In this document: piece after piece, positions 1-7,692 of the stretch
Numbering within the stretch: position 1 is the stretch's first letter
How the letters are laid out: the number at the start of each line of letters is the position of its first letter
Source of the DNA: Cyanobacteria bacterium M_surface_7_m2_037
GTDB lineage: Bacteria; Cyanobacteriota; Cyanobacteriia; PCC-6307; Cyanobiaceae
Length of the DNA stretch: 11,928 bases
Direction: 5' to 3'
NCBI GenBank assembly: GCA_016882585.1
Contig: VGPP01000046.1
Location: forward strand, 1 to 11,928
Position numbers and translations under genes: made by a program
The notes under the pieces: model-generated
Database searches by the model: none
What the model saw: the letters and a program-made list of their open reading frames with translations, nothing else
Told to the model about the DNA's origin: nothing

Positions 1-399
1 CCGCGCTCCCCCCAGGGAGATCGGCATGGCGAAGCTGTTACCGATCGCCTTCGGCAGGATCTCGCCGAACAAAATCACGGCCACGGTGAAGCTGATGTTG
101 AAGATCAACAGCGCGGCGGTGCCTCCGGGCAGCTGCTCGAAGGTGTGATCGGCCTGGCTGCCGAGCAGCATCGAACCGGAGATATTGAAGAGGTTGTTGA
201 TCACTACCAGCAGCGCCAGGGATCGGCCTGGCCGCGCCTTGATCCGCTCGAGGGCGCGCGACCCTGGCACCCGCTGCTGCACCAGGGTGTGAACCTGGAT
301 CGGGTTCACCGTGAGCATCGCCGCCTCGGTGCTGGAGGCCAGTGCCGAGCCCACCAGGATCAGCGCTGCCATCGCCAGCAGCACAACGATCGGATTCAT
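1..399 (-). CDS. CNNM/DUF21-type membrane protein (HlyC/CorC-like), N-terminal part, cut by window edge
   Basis: The minus strand is open from an ATG at 399 to the window edge, giving 133 residues with no stop; the C-terminus lies outside the window. Visible are a hydrophobic N-terminal segment (about residues 4-24), the STEAAML motif at 23-29, a second hydrophobic stretch (about 60-80, containing INNLFNI) and a third (about 94-111) leading into GEILPKAIG (112-120). This order is typical of the DUF21/CNNM transmembrane domain, which in full-length proteins is followed by a CBS pair and a CorC_HlyC domain. Family members are linked to magnesium or other divalent cation export; the substrate here cannot be read from the sequence. 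There is no clear Shine-Dalgarno, but this is the only start that keeps the first membrane segment. The gene is divergent from ktrB, with 50 bp between the starts. Confidence 0.85.
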   Translation of the reverse strand, partial: MNPIVVLLAMAALILVGSALASSTEAAMLTVNPIQVHTLVQQRVPGSRALERIKARPGRSLALLVVINNLFNISGSMLLGSQADHTFEQLPGGTAALLIFNISFTVAVILFGEILPKAIGNSFAMPISLGGAR

Positions 400-449
400 T
401 GGTTGGGCGGGGATGCGGGTTGGACCGGACCTTACCTACGGTTGGCGGG

Positions 450-1856
450 ATGAACTCGTCCCCGAGCAATCCCGTTCAGGCGCTGCAGCGCTGGCGTCAT
501 CAGCTCACCGTGCCCCAGTTCACGGTGGTCACGGGTCTGCTGGTGATTGTGGTGGGCACGTTCCTGCTCGCCTCGCCCGTCTGTTCCAGCGACGATGTCG
601 GCCTTTGGCAGGCCCTGTTCACGGTCACATCCGCCATCACCGTGACGGGGCTGTCGGTGATCTCGGTGGGGAGCGATCTCACCTTTGTGGGCCAGGTGGT
701 GCTGGCCGGCTTGATCATTACCGGCGGCCTTGGCCTGATGGCCATCACCACCTTCCTGCAGGGGTTTGTGCAGGGGCGCTCCGGGTTGCGCCATCGCCTC
801 GATAAAGGCCGTGCGCTCGACGAATTCGGCGTGGGCGGCATCGGCCCCACCTTCAATAGCATCCTGATCACCGCCACCTGCGTGATGGGCCTGGGCGCGG
901 TGGTGCTTTACGCCTTTGGTTTCACCGATATCGAGCAGCCCGGCCAACGGCTCTGGGCTTCGCTGTTTCACGTGATCAGCGCCTACAACAACGCCGGATT
1001 CGGTCTTTGGGATAACAGCCTGATCGACTACCGCGACAACGCCGTGGTGAACGGTGTGATCGCCTCGATGATCGTGATCGGGGGGATCGGCTGGCGTGTG
1101 ATCAACGACCTGTGGGCCAATCGCTTGCGCCTGCGGCGGTTGCGTCGTCTCAACCTGCACACCCGTCTGGTGGTGCGCAGCACGGTGTTGTTGATCGTGC
1201 TGGGGGCGATCGGTTTGCTGATCACCGAGCACTTCGGCTATCGGGCTTCGGCGATGGGGCAGCTCGGCCTGTGGCAGAAACTGCAGATCACGGTGTTCCA
1301 GTCGATCACCACCCGCACCGCAGGCTTCAACACCATCCCGCTCTCGGTGGACACCATCACCGATGCCGGTCTGCTGTTGATGATCCTGCTGATGTTCATC
1401 GGCGCCAGCCCCGGTGGCACCGGCGGCGGCATCAAAACCACCACCTTCGCGATCCTGATGGGGGCCACCCGCTCCACCCTGGAGGGTCGCAGTGATGTGT
1501 TGATGCATCGCCGCCAGATTCCGGATGCCACGGTGCTGCGAGCGGTGGGTGTCACCCTGGCCTCGGTGCTGTTTGTGGTGCTGATGGCGCTGTTCCTGGG
1601 TGTGGGCCCCTCGGCAGCGGGCGTCAGCGGCCAGCAGAGCTTCAGCTTTCTCGAGAAGTTATTCACCTGTGTGTCGGCCTTCGGCACGGTGGGCCTGGAT
1701 CTGGGCGTGACCGCCAACCTCAACCGCTGGGGCCAGCTGGTGCTGATGGTGGGCATGTTTGTGGGCCGGATCGGCATTCTGCTGCTGCTCTCGGCGCTGT
1801 ATGGCAACCGCCCTCAGTTGCGAGTGGGCTATCCCAGGGAAGACCTCTACGTCTAG
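450..1856 (+). CDS. ktrB: KtrB, pore subunit of the Ktr potassium uptake system (TrkH/KtrB family)
   Basis: A 468-residue integral membrane protein, normal family length, with the four pore-loop repeats of the Trk/Ktr/HKT superfamily. The filter regions are TVTGL (residues 64-68), YNNAGF (179-184), TTRTAGFN (287-294) and SAFGTVGL (409-416). A glycine is present at the expected filter place in all four (G67, G183, G292, G415), as in K+-conducting members. The Gly-rich, Ser/Thr-containing loop at 318-331 (GASPGGTGGGIKTT) matches the intramembrane gating loop after the third pore. Cyanobacterial Ktr is known as a sodium-dependent K+ importer of the inner membrane important in osmotic stress. A longer ORF begins at 342, but it would run into the divergent CNNM gene; the ATG at 450 gives the usual short N-terminus. 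The Shine-Dalgarno is poor. ktrA follows after 25 bp, so the two are probably cotranscribed. Confidence 0.93.
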   Translation: MNSSPSNPVQALQRWRHQLTVPQFTVVTGLLVIVVGTFLLASPVCSSDDVGLWQALFTVTSAITVTGLSVISVGSDLTFVGQVVLAGLIITGGLGLMAITTFLQGFVQGRSGLRHRLDKGRALDEFGVGGIGPTFNSILITATCVMGLGAVVLYAFGFTDIEQPGQRLWASLFHVISAYNNAGFGLWDNSLIDYRDNAVVNGVIASMIVIGGIGWRVINDLWANRLRLRRLRRLNLHTRLVVRSTVLLIVLGAIGLLITEHFGYRASAMGQLGLWQKLQITVFQSITTRTAGFNTIPLSVDTITDAGLLLMILLMFIGASPGGTGGGIKTTTFAILMGATRSTLEGRSDVLMHRRQIPDATVLRAVGVTLASVLFVVLMALFLGVGPSAAGVSGQQSFSFLEKLFTCVSAFGTVGLDLGVTANLNRWGQLVLMVGMFVGRIGILLLLSALYGNRPQLRVGYPREDLYV

Positions 1857-1881
1857 AAAAGGTGGGCTTGCAGGAGCAACC

Positions 1882-2586
1882 GTGAATCAGTGGTGGCAGT
1901 GGGGCGCTGAAGGCGAGGGCCGCCGCGGTGGATTCGCGGTGATCGGTGTGGGTCGCTTCGGCAGCTCGGTGTGCGCGGAGCTGGTGCGGGCCGGCGCCGA
2001 TGTGCTCGCCATTGATTCCAGCCAGCGGGCGATCGATGAACTCCGCCAGCTCGATCCCTCGATCGAATGCCGCGTGGTGGATTGCACCGATGAAGAGGCG
2101 TTGCGCGCTTCCGGTGTGCTCGATCTGGAAACGGTGGTGGTGGCGATGAGCGATCCGATCGAGGCCAGCATCACCGCCACCTTGATCTGCAAAGACGCCA
2201 AGGGCACGCGCGTGAAACAGGTGATCGCGCGCGCCACGAGCGATCTGCACATGAAGATGCTGCAGCGGGTCGGCGCCGACCGGGTGGTGTTTCCCTCGAA
2301 AATGATGGGCCAGCGTTTGGGGCTGGAGCTGGTGCGCCCCAACCTGCTGGAGCAGCTCCGCCTGGATGACCGCAGCTGCATCGAAGAGATCAAGGTGCCC
2401 AGTTCGTTTGTGGGCCACTCCCTGCGCGATCTCAATCTGCGCAAGCACTACAACGTGAATGTGCTGGCGGCGGGTCCGGTGGGGCATCTGGATGTGAATC
2501 CACCGGCATCCCACGTGTTGGCCCAGGGCGAGTTGCTGGTGGTGATGGGCTCTGAGGAGGCGCTGCGCTCCTTGCCTGGCAGCTGA
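1882..2586 (+). CDS. ktrA: KtrA, cytoplasmic RCK/TrkA regulatory subunit of the Ktr potassium system
   Basis: A 234-residue soluble protein. Residues 17-140 form an RCK/TrkA_N Rossmann domain: GxGxxG as GVGRFG (22-27), an acidic D45 at the end of strand 2 (binds the ribose of ATP/ADP or NAD in the family), and the characteristic ARATSDLHMKMLQRVGAD segment (116-133). Residues about 165-232 match the TrkA_C domain. In Ktr systems an octameric KtrA ring docks on the KtrB dimer and gates it according to bound nucleotide. The start is GTG at 1882, chosen because AGGAG (1872-1876) lies 5 nt upstream and the Rossmann domain begins right after; an upstream in-frame ATG at 1759 would overlap the ktrB coding region. 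It sits 25 bp behind ktrB, a clear two-gene operon. Confidence 0.93.
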   Translation: MNQWWQWGAEGEGRRGGFAVIGVGRFGSSVCAELVRAGADVLAIDSSQRAIDELRQLDPSIECRVVDCTDEEALRASGVLDLETVVVAMSDPIEASITATLICKDAKGTRVKQVIARATSDLHMKMLQRVGADRVVFPSKMMGQRLGLELVRPNLLEQLRLDDRSCIEEIKVPSSFVGHSLRDLNLRKHYNVNVLAAGPVGHLDVNPPASHVLAQGELLVVMGSEEALRSLPGS

Positions 2587-2601
2587 GCCGTTGCCGGCGC
2601 T

Positions 2602-2617
2602 TGTGGGTGTTTCCACA
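2602..2617. promoter_or_regulatory. Dyad TGTGG-N6-CCACA upstream of chlN (candidate CRP-family operator or ktrA terminator stem)
   Basis: A perfect 5-bp inverted repeat with a 6-nt spacer (TGTG-N8-CACA overall) lies in the 115-bp ktrA-chlN gap, centred about 92 nt before the chlN ATG. The same spacing is seen in CRP-family sites (TGTGA-N6-TCACA). A similar dyad occurs before chlL. The segment can alternatively fold as GGTGT-TTCC-ACACC (2606-2619), a weak stem that could end ktrA transcription. A poor promoter match (TTGTGG at 2601, TTTAAG at 2625) would place the dyad over the -35 element. The choice between operator and terminator is open. Confidence 0.35.
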
Positions 2618-2701
2618 CCGCTGCTTTAAGGGTTGTGCACAGGGGGTTTGCTGCAGCCTCCGGCTGGCGCTAGCGAGGGTGGGCACGGCAGGAGGCCGGC
2701 C

Positions 2702-3979
2702 ATGGCATCGAGCATCGCCACACGCGCATCGGCTGAGGCGGATCTGCCGCCACCCCTCAAGGAAAGCGGCCAACGGGAGGTGTTCTGCGGGCTCACCTCG
2801 ATCGTGTGGCTACACCGGCGCATGCCGGATGCCTTCTTCCTGGTGGTGGGCTCCCGCACCTGCGCCCACCTGGTTCAAAGCGCTGCCGGCGTGATGATCT
2901 TTGCCGAACCGCGCTTCGGCACCGCAATCCTGGGGGAGCGCGATCTGGCTGGCCTGGCTGACGCCAACGAGGAGCTCGATCGCCTCGTGGCGCAGCTGCT
3001 GGAGCGCCGCCCTGAGATTCGCACCCTGTTTTTGGTGGGCAGCTGCCCCAGTGAGGTGATCAAGCTCGATCTCTCGAAAGCTGCTGAGCGCCTCAACCGC
3101 CAGCACGCCGGCCGCGTGATGGTGCTCAACTACAGCGGCAGCGGCATCGAAACCACCTTCACCCAGGGGGAAGACGGTGCCCTGCAGGCCCTGATCCCGC
3201 TGATGCCCGCCAGCAGCGAGCAGCAGCTGCTGATCGCCGGCACCCTCGCCGATGCGGTGGAAGACCGGCTGATCGGCCTGTTCCACAAGCTCGGCATCGA
3301 GCGAGTGGCCAGTCTGCCGCCGCGCCGTTCCACCGAGCTGCCCGCTGTGGGGCCGGGCACCAAGCTGCTGCTGGCCCAGCCGTTTCTGAGCGGCACCGCC
3401 CGGGCGCTGGTGGATCGCGGCGCGGAGCTGATCCGCGCTCCCTATCCCTTCGGGGTGGAGGGCAGCCGCGATTGGATGGCCGCAGCTGCCGCTGCCTTTG
3501 GCATCGCTCCAGCCCGGGTGGCTGAGGTGCTCGATCCGCTGGTGGAGCGGGGTCAGCGCGCCTTGGCTCCCCAGCGGGAGACGTTGGCTGGCAAACGCCT
3601 CTTCCTGCTGCCCGATTCCCAGCTGGAGATCCCCCTGGCCCGCTTTCTCAGCCGTGAGTGCGGCATGGAGTTGGTGGAGGTGGGCACGCCCTATCTCGAT
3701 CGTCAGCTGATGGCGGAGGAGCTGGAGTTGTTGCCGGCTGGCACCCAGCTCAGCGAAGGCCAGCACGTGGAGAACCAGTTGCTGCGGGTGCGCCAGCAGC
3801 GCCCGGATCTGGTGGTGTGCGGCCTGGGGCTTGCCAATCCGCTGGAGGCGGAAGGCATGGCCACCAAGTGGTCGATCGAGCTGGTGTTCAGCCCCATCCA
3901 TGGCATCGATCAGGCCGCTGATCTGGCCGAACTCTTCGCCCGGCCCCTGCGCCGCCGCGCTGCCCTGTCCTTCGCCTGA
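2702..3979 (+). CDS. chlN: ChlN, light-independent protochlorophyllide reductase subunit N
   Basis: 425 residues, homologous to nitrogenase NifD-type proteins. With ChlB it forms the catalytic heterotetramer of DPOR, which reduces ring D of protochlorophyllide to chlorophyllide using electrons from ChlL; it acts in the cytoplasm and does not need light. Three conserved cysteines, C29 (VFCGLTS), C54 (SRTCAH) and C115 (VGSCPSEV), are the expected ChlN ligands of the shared [4Fe-4S] cluster. The ATG at 2702 is preceded by a strong AGGAGG at 2690-2695 (6-nt spacing), which decides it over an upstream in-frame ATG at 2633. The C-terminal half contains the conserved region with KWSIELVFSPIHGIDQA near 386-402. 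chlB follows after 11 nt, so the pair is one transcription unit and the stoichiometric partners are made together. Confidence 0.96.
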   Translation: MASSIATRASAEADLPPPLKESGQREVFCGLTSIVWLHRRMPDAFFLVVGSRTCAHLVQSAAGVMIFAEPRFGTAILGERDLAGLADANEELDRLVAQLLERRPEIRTLFLVGSCPSEVIKLDLSKAAERLNRQHAGRVMVLNYSGSGIETTFTQGEDGALQALIPLMPASSEQQLLIAGTLADAVEDRLIGLFHKLGIERVASLPPRRSTELPAVGPGTKLLLAQPFLSGTARALVDRGAELIRAPYPFGVEGSRDWMAAAAAAFGIAPARVAEVLDPLVERGQRALAPQRETLAGKRLFLLPDSQLEIPLARFLSRECGMELVEVGTPYLDRQLMAEELELLPAGTQLSEGQHVENQLLRVRQQRPDLVVCGLGLANPLEAEGMATKWSIELVFSPIHGIDQAADLAELFARPLRRRAALSFA

Positions 3980-3990
3980 GGCCCCGCTCG

Positions 3991-5601
3991 ATGGAACTCA
4001 CTCTCTGGACCTACGAAGGCCCGCCGCATGTGGGCGCAATGCGCATCGCTGCCTCGATGGAGGGGGTGCACTACGTGCTGCATGCCCCCCAGGGCGACAC
4101 CTACGCCGATCTGCTGTTCACGATGATCGAGCGGCGCGATAAGCGCCCGCCTGTGACCTACACCACCTTCCAAGCCCGTGATCTCGGCGGCGACACGGCG
4201 GAGCTGGTGAAGCGCTCGATCGCCGATGCGGTGCAGCGGTTTGAGCCCGAAGCGCTGCTGGTGGGCGAGAGCTGCACTGCTGAGCTGATCCAAGACCAAC
4301 CCGGTGCCCTGGCGGCCGGTATGGGTTTTGGTGCGCTGCCGATTGTGAATCTGGAGCTGCCCGCCTACTCCAAAAAGGAGAACTGGGGTGCAGCAGAAAC
4401 CTTCTATCAATTGGTGCGCACCCTGCTCAAGCCGCAACTGCCGGCGCCGGGCACGCCCAAGCCCGATCCAGCCCGCTGGCGCGCCGAGGGTCGCCGACCG
4501 CGGGTGAACCTGCTGGGGCCTTCGCTGCTCGGCTTCCGCTGCCGCGACGATGTGCGCGAGATCAGCCAGTTGCTGGGGAGCTACGGCATCGATGTAGCGG
4601 TGGTGGCACCGCTGAACGCGCGCCCGGGGGATCTGCAGCGCATCCCCACGGCCGATGCCAACGTGTGCCTCTATCCCGAGGTGGCCGGAACCCTCTGCAG
4701 CTGGTTGGAGCGCCAGTTCGGGATGGCCTGCATCCGCATGGTGCCGATCGGCATCGGCGCCACGGTGGCCTTCTTGCGGGAGGTGCACAGCGTGCTGGAT
4801 CTGGAGCTGCCGGCGGAGCTGGAACCGGGCGCTGATGGGGTGTGCGAGGCCGAGCGCCGCTCACGCCTGCCCTGGTATTCGCGCTCGGTGGATTCCACCT
4901 ATCTCACCGGCAAGCGGGTGTTCGTGTTTGGCGATGCCACCCATGCCATTGCCGCTGCCCGCATCGCCAGCCGCGAACTGGGCTTCCAGGTGGTGGGCCT
5001 CGGCAGCTACAGCCGGGAGCAGGCCCGCGAGGTGCGCGCCGCCGCTGCGGAGCTGGGCCTTGAGGCCCTGATCAGCGACGACTACCTCGCCGTGGAAGCC
5101 GCCATCGCTGAGGCGGCCCCCGAGCTGGTGCTCGGCACCCAGATGGAGCGCCACAGCGCCAAGCGCCTCGGTATTCCCTGCGCTGTGATCAGTACACCGC
5201 TGCATGTTCAGGATGTGCCCGCCCGCTATGCGCCGCAGATGGGATGGGAGGGGGCGAATGTGATCTTCGATTCCTGGGTGCACCCGCTGATGATGGGCTT
5301 GGAGGAACACCTGATCGGCATGTTCCGCCACGACTTCGAATTCGTGGATGGCCACCGCAGCCATCTGGGCGATGGCGCACCTGTGGCGGCCCCGGCTGAG
5401 GCGTCACCGGCGCCGGCGATGGCTGCGGCTGCTGGTGTTGGCCTGAGTTGGAGCCCTGAGGGTGAGGCTGAGCTGGCCAAGATCCCGTTTTTCGTGCGTG
5501 GCAAGGTGCGCAAAAACACCGAAGCCTTTGCCCGCGAGCGGGGTCTGGCGGTGATCGACAGCGAGGCGTTGTATGAGGCCAAGGCTCACTTCAGTCGCTG
5601 A
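3991..5601 (+). CDS. chlB: ChlB, light-independent protochlorophyllide reductase subunit B
   Basis: 536 residues, NifK-like partner of ChlN in DPOR. The N-terminus MELTLWTYEGPPHVGAMR is the family hallmark and fixes the start at 3991; GAGG at 3978-3981 overlaps the chlN stop and can serve as Shine-Dalgarno. D36 (APQGD) is the unusual aspartate ligand that completes the [4Fe-4S] cluster held by three ChlN cysteines. D301 in SVDSTYLTGK is probably the counterpart of the active-site aspartate proposed as proton donor in BchB (D274 in Rhodobacter numbering); that assignment is by motif, not alignment. Residues about 462-482 are an Ala/Pro-rich linker, and 485-536 form the small C-terminal PCP_red domain (SWSPEGEAELAKIPFFVRGK). 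The distance to chlN is 11 nt; a strong hairpin lies just downstream. Confidence 0.96.
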   Translation: MELTLWTYEGPPHVGAMRIAASMEGVHYVLHAPQGDTYADLLFTMIERRDKRPPVTYTTFQARDLGGDTAELVKRSIADAVQRFEPEALLVGESCTAELIQDQPGALAAGMGFGALPIVNLELPAYSKKENWGAAETFYQLVRTLLKPQLPAPGTPKPDPARWRAEGRRPRVNLLGPSLLGFRCRDDVREISQLLGSYGIDVAVVAPLNARPGDLQRIPTADANVCLYPEVAGTLCSWLERQFGMACIRMVPIGIGATVAFLREVHSVLDLELPAELEPGADGVCEAERRSRLPWYSRSVDSTYLTGKRVFVFGDATHAIAAARIASRELGFQVVGLGSYSREQAREVRAAAAELGLEALISDDYLAVEAAIAEAAPELVLGTQMERHSAKRLGIPCAVISTPLHVQDVPARYAPQMGWEGANVIFDSWVHPLMMGLEEHLIGMFRHDFEFVDGHRSHLGDGAPVAAPAEASPAPAMAAAAGVGLSWSPEGEAELAKIPFFVRGKVRKNTEAFARERGLAVIDSEALYEAKAHFSR

Positions 5602-5621
5602 GCGTCACAGACCCCTACAAG

Positions 5622-5641
5622 CCGTGGCGTGATCGCCGCGG
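5622..5641 (+). terminator. GC-rich hairpin after chlB, possible 3' end or RNA-stabilising stem
   Basis: CCGTGGCG (5622-5629) pairs with CGCCGCGG (5634-5641) around a TGAT loop: eight pairs, one of them a G-U. It begins 20 nt after the chlB stop. The downstream sequence (CTCAGCAGTCTT) has only a weak T-run, so it may be an inefficient terminator or an mRNA 3'-end stabiliser rather than a classical intrinsic terminator. Confidence 0.45.
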
Positions 5642-5674
5642 CTCAGCAGTCTTGGGGAAGGATGTCCTGCCCCC

Positions 5675-7528
5675 ATGTGCATCGGATGTGAGCTCAGCCA
5701 GCAGCTGAGCAGCTGCTTCAGCCAGGCGGTGCTTGCTCGGGCGGGCACCACAAGTCGGCGGCGGGTGCTGCAGGCCGGAGCCTTGATGGCCGCTTCGGCC
5801 GTGGCACCGAGCCTGCTGAAGGCTGAGGCGAAGGCGGTGCCCGCCGATGGCAAGGCCGATTGGCTGTTTGAAGGCGGCACGATCCTCACGATGGAGCGTG
5901 ACCAGCCCCGCGCCGAAGCGGTGGCGGTGCGGGGCAACACGATCGTGTACGTGGGTGATCGCCGTGGTGCCCAGCGCTGGTTGGGAGCCAACACGCAGCG
6001 GGTGGATCTCAAGGGGCGGATCCTGCTGCCGGGACTGATCGATAGCCACGTGCATCCGTTGCTGGGCAGCCTGTTCCGCAGCGGCCTCTCACTCAAGATC
6101 GAATCACGCGAGCACGAGGTGCTCGATTCGATCCACACCTATGTGAAAGACAACCCAGGGACGGGGGTGTTCTTCGGCAATGGTTGGGATTCGAATCTGT
6201 TCAGTGGTCAGGGTGGGCCGCACCGCCGCGATCTCGATGCGATCAGTGCGGACCGGCCGATCCTGCTGATGTCTTCGGACATGCATTCCGCCTGGGTGAA
6301 CAGCAAAGCGCTGGAGATGGCGGGCATCACGGCCGATACACCGAATCCTCAGGTGGGTGAGATCGTGCGCGACAAGGACGGCAGCCCCACCGGTTATCTG
6401 CGCGAGGCGCCGGCTTTTCTTCCGGTGATCAATGCCCTTAACCTGCTCGATTCCAAGACCTATGGCCCGCTGCTGCAGGCTCTCTTGGATCAATTTGCGG
6501 CCATGGGATTCACCAGCCTGTTCGATGCGGCGATGCCCTTCGGCCAGATCGCTATTTACACAGCCATCGAAGAGATGGATCGTCGCGCAGCGCTACCGGT
6601 GCGCCTCCATGTGACGCAAACAGTGACATCTGAGGCGGATGTGGACACTGCGGTGAGCACCCTGAAGCAGTTGCATCAACGCTTCGGCAGCGAACACTTC
6701 CGAGTGTCAACGCTCAAGATTGTTGGGGATGGTGTGATCGAGAACCGCCAGGCGGCCCTGATCAACCCCTATCTGCAACCGGCCGGTACGCACGGTCGCC
6801 TGGCCATCTCCACCGATTCCGTGATCAAGTTGCTGCGGCAGTGTGATCAGTCTGGCTTTGATGTTCACTACCACACCATCGGGGATGCCTCGCTGCGCCA
6901 GATCCTCGATGCCCTAACCACGGTTCGTCAGCAGGGCACGCATCCCAAGGTGACTCTGGCCCATGTGCAGCTTGCCGATGATGCGGATCAGGCACGATTG
7001 ACACGGCTGAAACCCTTCATCAGCAGCACAGGGATCTGGTGTATTCGCTATCAAGCCACCGAGCAGGCGATCGGCACCGATCGCTACAACAAGATGTTCC
7101 GCTTCGGGCGACTGCAGCGTGATCATGGCGTGAATCTGGCGCTGGGTAGTGATTGGCCCGCGACCTACGCCAGTGGCACCCTTGGAATTGAGCCGATGCT
7201 GAATGTACAGGCAGCGATTCGGCGCCAGCCGCCGCCGCCGCTGTTCGCGGCCATGAAAGATGCCCTGGGCCCAGGAGCCAGTGAACCCCTACCTCCCATG
7301 GAGGATGCATTGACGCTGGAAGGCTCCCTGGAGGCTTACACCCTCGCCGGTGCACGTCAGCTCAGGATTGACAGGATCACAGGTTCGATCCGTGAAGGCA
7401 AGCGCGCTGATCTGTGCGTGTTCGATCAAGATCTCACGGCTATCCCCAGCGATCGCATCTACAGCGCCCGTTGCCTGCTCACGCTGATGGATGGCGTGGC
7501 GCGCCATGATGCACGCCCGGCAGCATGA
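5675..7528 (+). CDS. Tat-exported YtcJ-like metal-dependent amidohydrolase (Amidohydrolase_3)
   Basis: 617 residues. A twin-arginine signal is visible: S27-R-R-R-V-L-Q33 followed by an uncharged Ala-rich stretch (34-47) and an Ala-rich possible cleavage area near 50-54, so the enzyme is probably exported folded to the periplasm. The mature part is an Amidohydrolase_3 protein: N-terminal beta element (63-116), metal-binding SHVHP (H125, H127), later ligands in HYHTIGDAS (H400) and LAHVQL (H430), and the LGSDWP motif (D493), ending with the REGKRADLCVFDQDL segment (573-587) common to the family. The substrate is unknown; relatives hydrolyse N-acyl or cyclic amides. GGGGAAGG (5654-5661) lies upstream at a longish distance of 13 nt. 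The 26-residue n-region with C2, C5 and C14 is odd. Base composition is lower in GC than the chl genes (roughly 53-62% in sampled 60-nt lines versus 62-73%), and the gene splits chlNB from chlL, suggesting insertion. Confidence 0.87.
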   Translation: MCIGCELSQQLSSCFSQAVLARAGTTSRRRVLQAGALMAASAVAPSLLKAEAKAVPADGKADWLFEGGTILTMERDQPRAEAVAVRGNTIVYVGDRRGAQRWLGANTQRVDLKGRILLPGLIDSHVHPLLGSLFRSGLSLKIESREHEVLDSIHTYVKDNPGTGVFFGNGWDSNLFSGQGGPHRRDLDAISADRPILLMSSDMHSAWVNSKALEMAGITADTPNPQVGEIVRDKDGSPTGYLREAPAFLPVINALNLLDSKTYGPLLQALLDQFAAMGFTSLFDAAMPFGQIAIYTAIEEMDRRAALPVRLHVTQTVTSEADVDTAVSTLKQLHQRFGSEHFRVSTLKIVGDGVIENRQAALINPYLQPAGTHGRLAISTDSVIKLLRQCDQSGFDVHYHTIGDASLRQILDALTTVRQQGTHPKVTLAHVQLADDADQARLTRLKPFISSTGIWCIRYQATEQAIGTDRYNKMFRFGRLQRDHGVNLALGSDWPATYASGTLGIEPMLNVQAAIRRQPPPPLFAAMKDALGPGASEPLPPMEDALTLEGSLEAYTLAGARQLRIDRITGSIREGKRADLCVFDQDLTAIPSDRIYSARCLLTLMDGVARHDARPAA

Positions 7529-7692
7529 ATCGCTGCAGAATGAGTATTTATACCTAGCAATTGTGCCGGGCTGGTGCTTGCTGAGTGTGTGCACATCCGC
7601 ACAGCATCGGGATCGATGTTTCGCTTTGCACGAACAGCTGTTGCGATTCACCGGTGCAGGGGTTGGATGAAGACATCCAAGCTCTTGCTGGT
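7529..7692. other. chlL leader region: AT-rich segment, dyad and upstream ORF
   Basis: This 164-bp gap is the longest on the plus strand before a chl gene. It begins with an AT-rich patch (TGAGTATTTATACCTAG, 7541-7557) that could hold a -10 element, followed by the dyad at 7588-7603 and a nine-codon upstream ORF at 7667-7696. I see no clear terminator for the amidohydrolase. The region very probably contains the chlL promoter, but a transcription start cannot be placed from sequence alone. Confidence 0.5.
7588..7603. promoter_or_regulatory. Dyad TGTGC-N6-GCACA upstream of chlL (candidate CRP-family operator)
   Basis: Perfect 5-bp inverted repeat with a 6-nt spacer, centred about 97 nt before the chlL ATG. 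It has the TGTG-N8-CACA geometry of CRP-family sites and mirrors the dyad before chlN. Its left half forms the palindrome TGTGCACA (7588-7595), which also occurs at 2634-2641 in the chlN leader. The regulator is not identified; NtcA is less likely because its core is GTA-N8-TAC. Confidence 0.4.

Noticed and set aside
342..449. Upstream in-frame start for ktrB at 342
   Set aside because: It overlaps the divergent CNNM gene and adds a non-hydrophobic leader not found in KtrB; the ATG at 450 is the better start.
401..452. Near-repeat GGTTGGGCGGGGATG (401-415) and GGTTGGCGGGATG (440-452) before ktrB
   Set aside because: The copies differ by length, are G-rich, and the first ATG is out of frame; probably chance or a small duplication without clear function.
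432..1508. Long minus-strand frame (358 codons) opposite ktrB, and similar long frames opposite chlN, chlB and chlL
   Set aside because: They are His/Gln/Ala-rich antisense shadows, as expected opposite high-GC genes, with no recognisable motifs.
2633..2701. Upstream in-frame ATG for chlN at 2633
   Set aside because: The ATG at 2702 has a perfect AGGAGG at good spacing, while 2633 has none, and the extra residues do not look like ChlN.
7585..7692. 36-codon in-frame upstream extension of chlL from a GTG at 7585, with several cysteines
   Set aside because: It would pass through the candidate operator dyad, has no Shine-Dalgarno, and the ATG at 7693 gives the N-terminus normal for ChlL.
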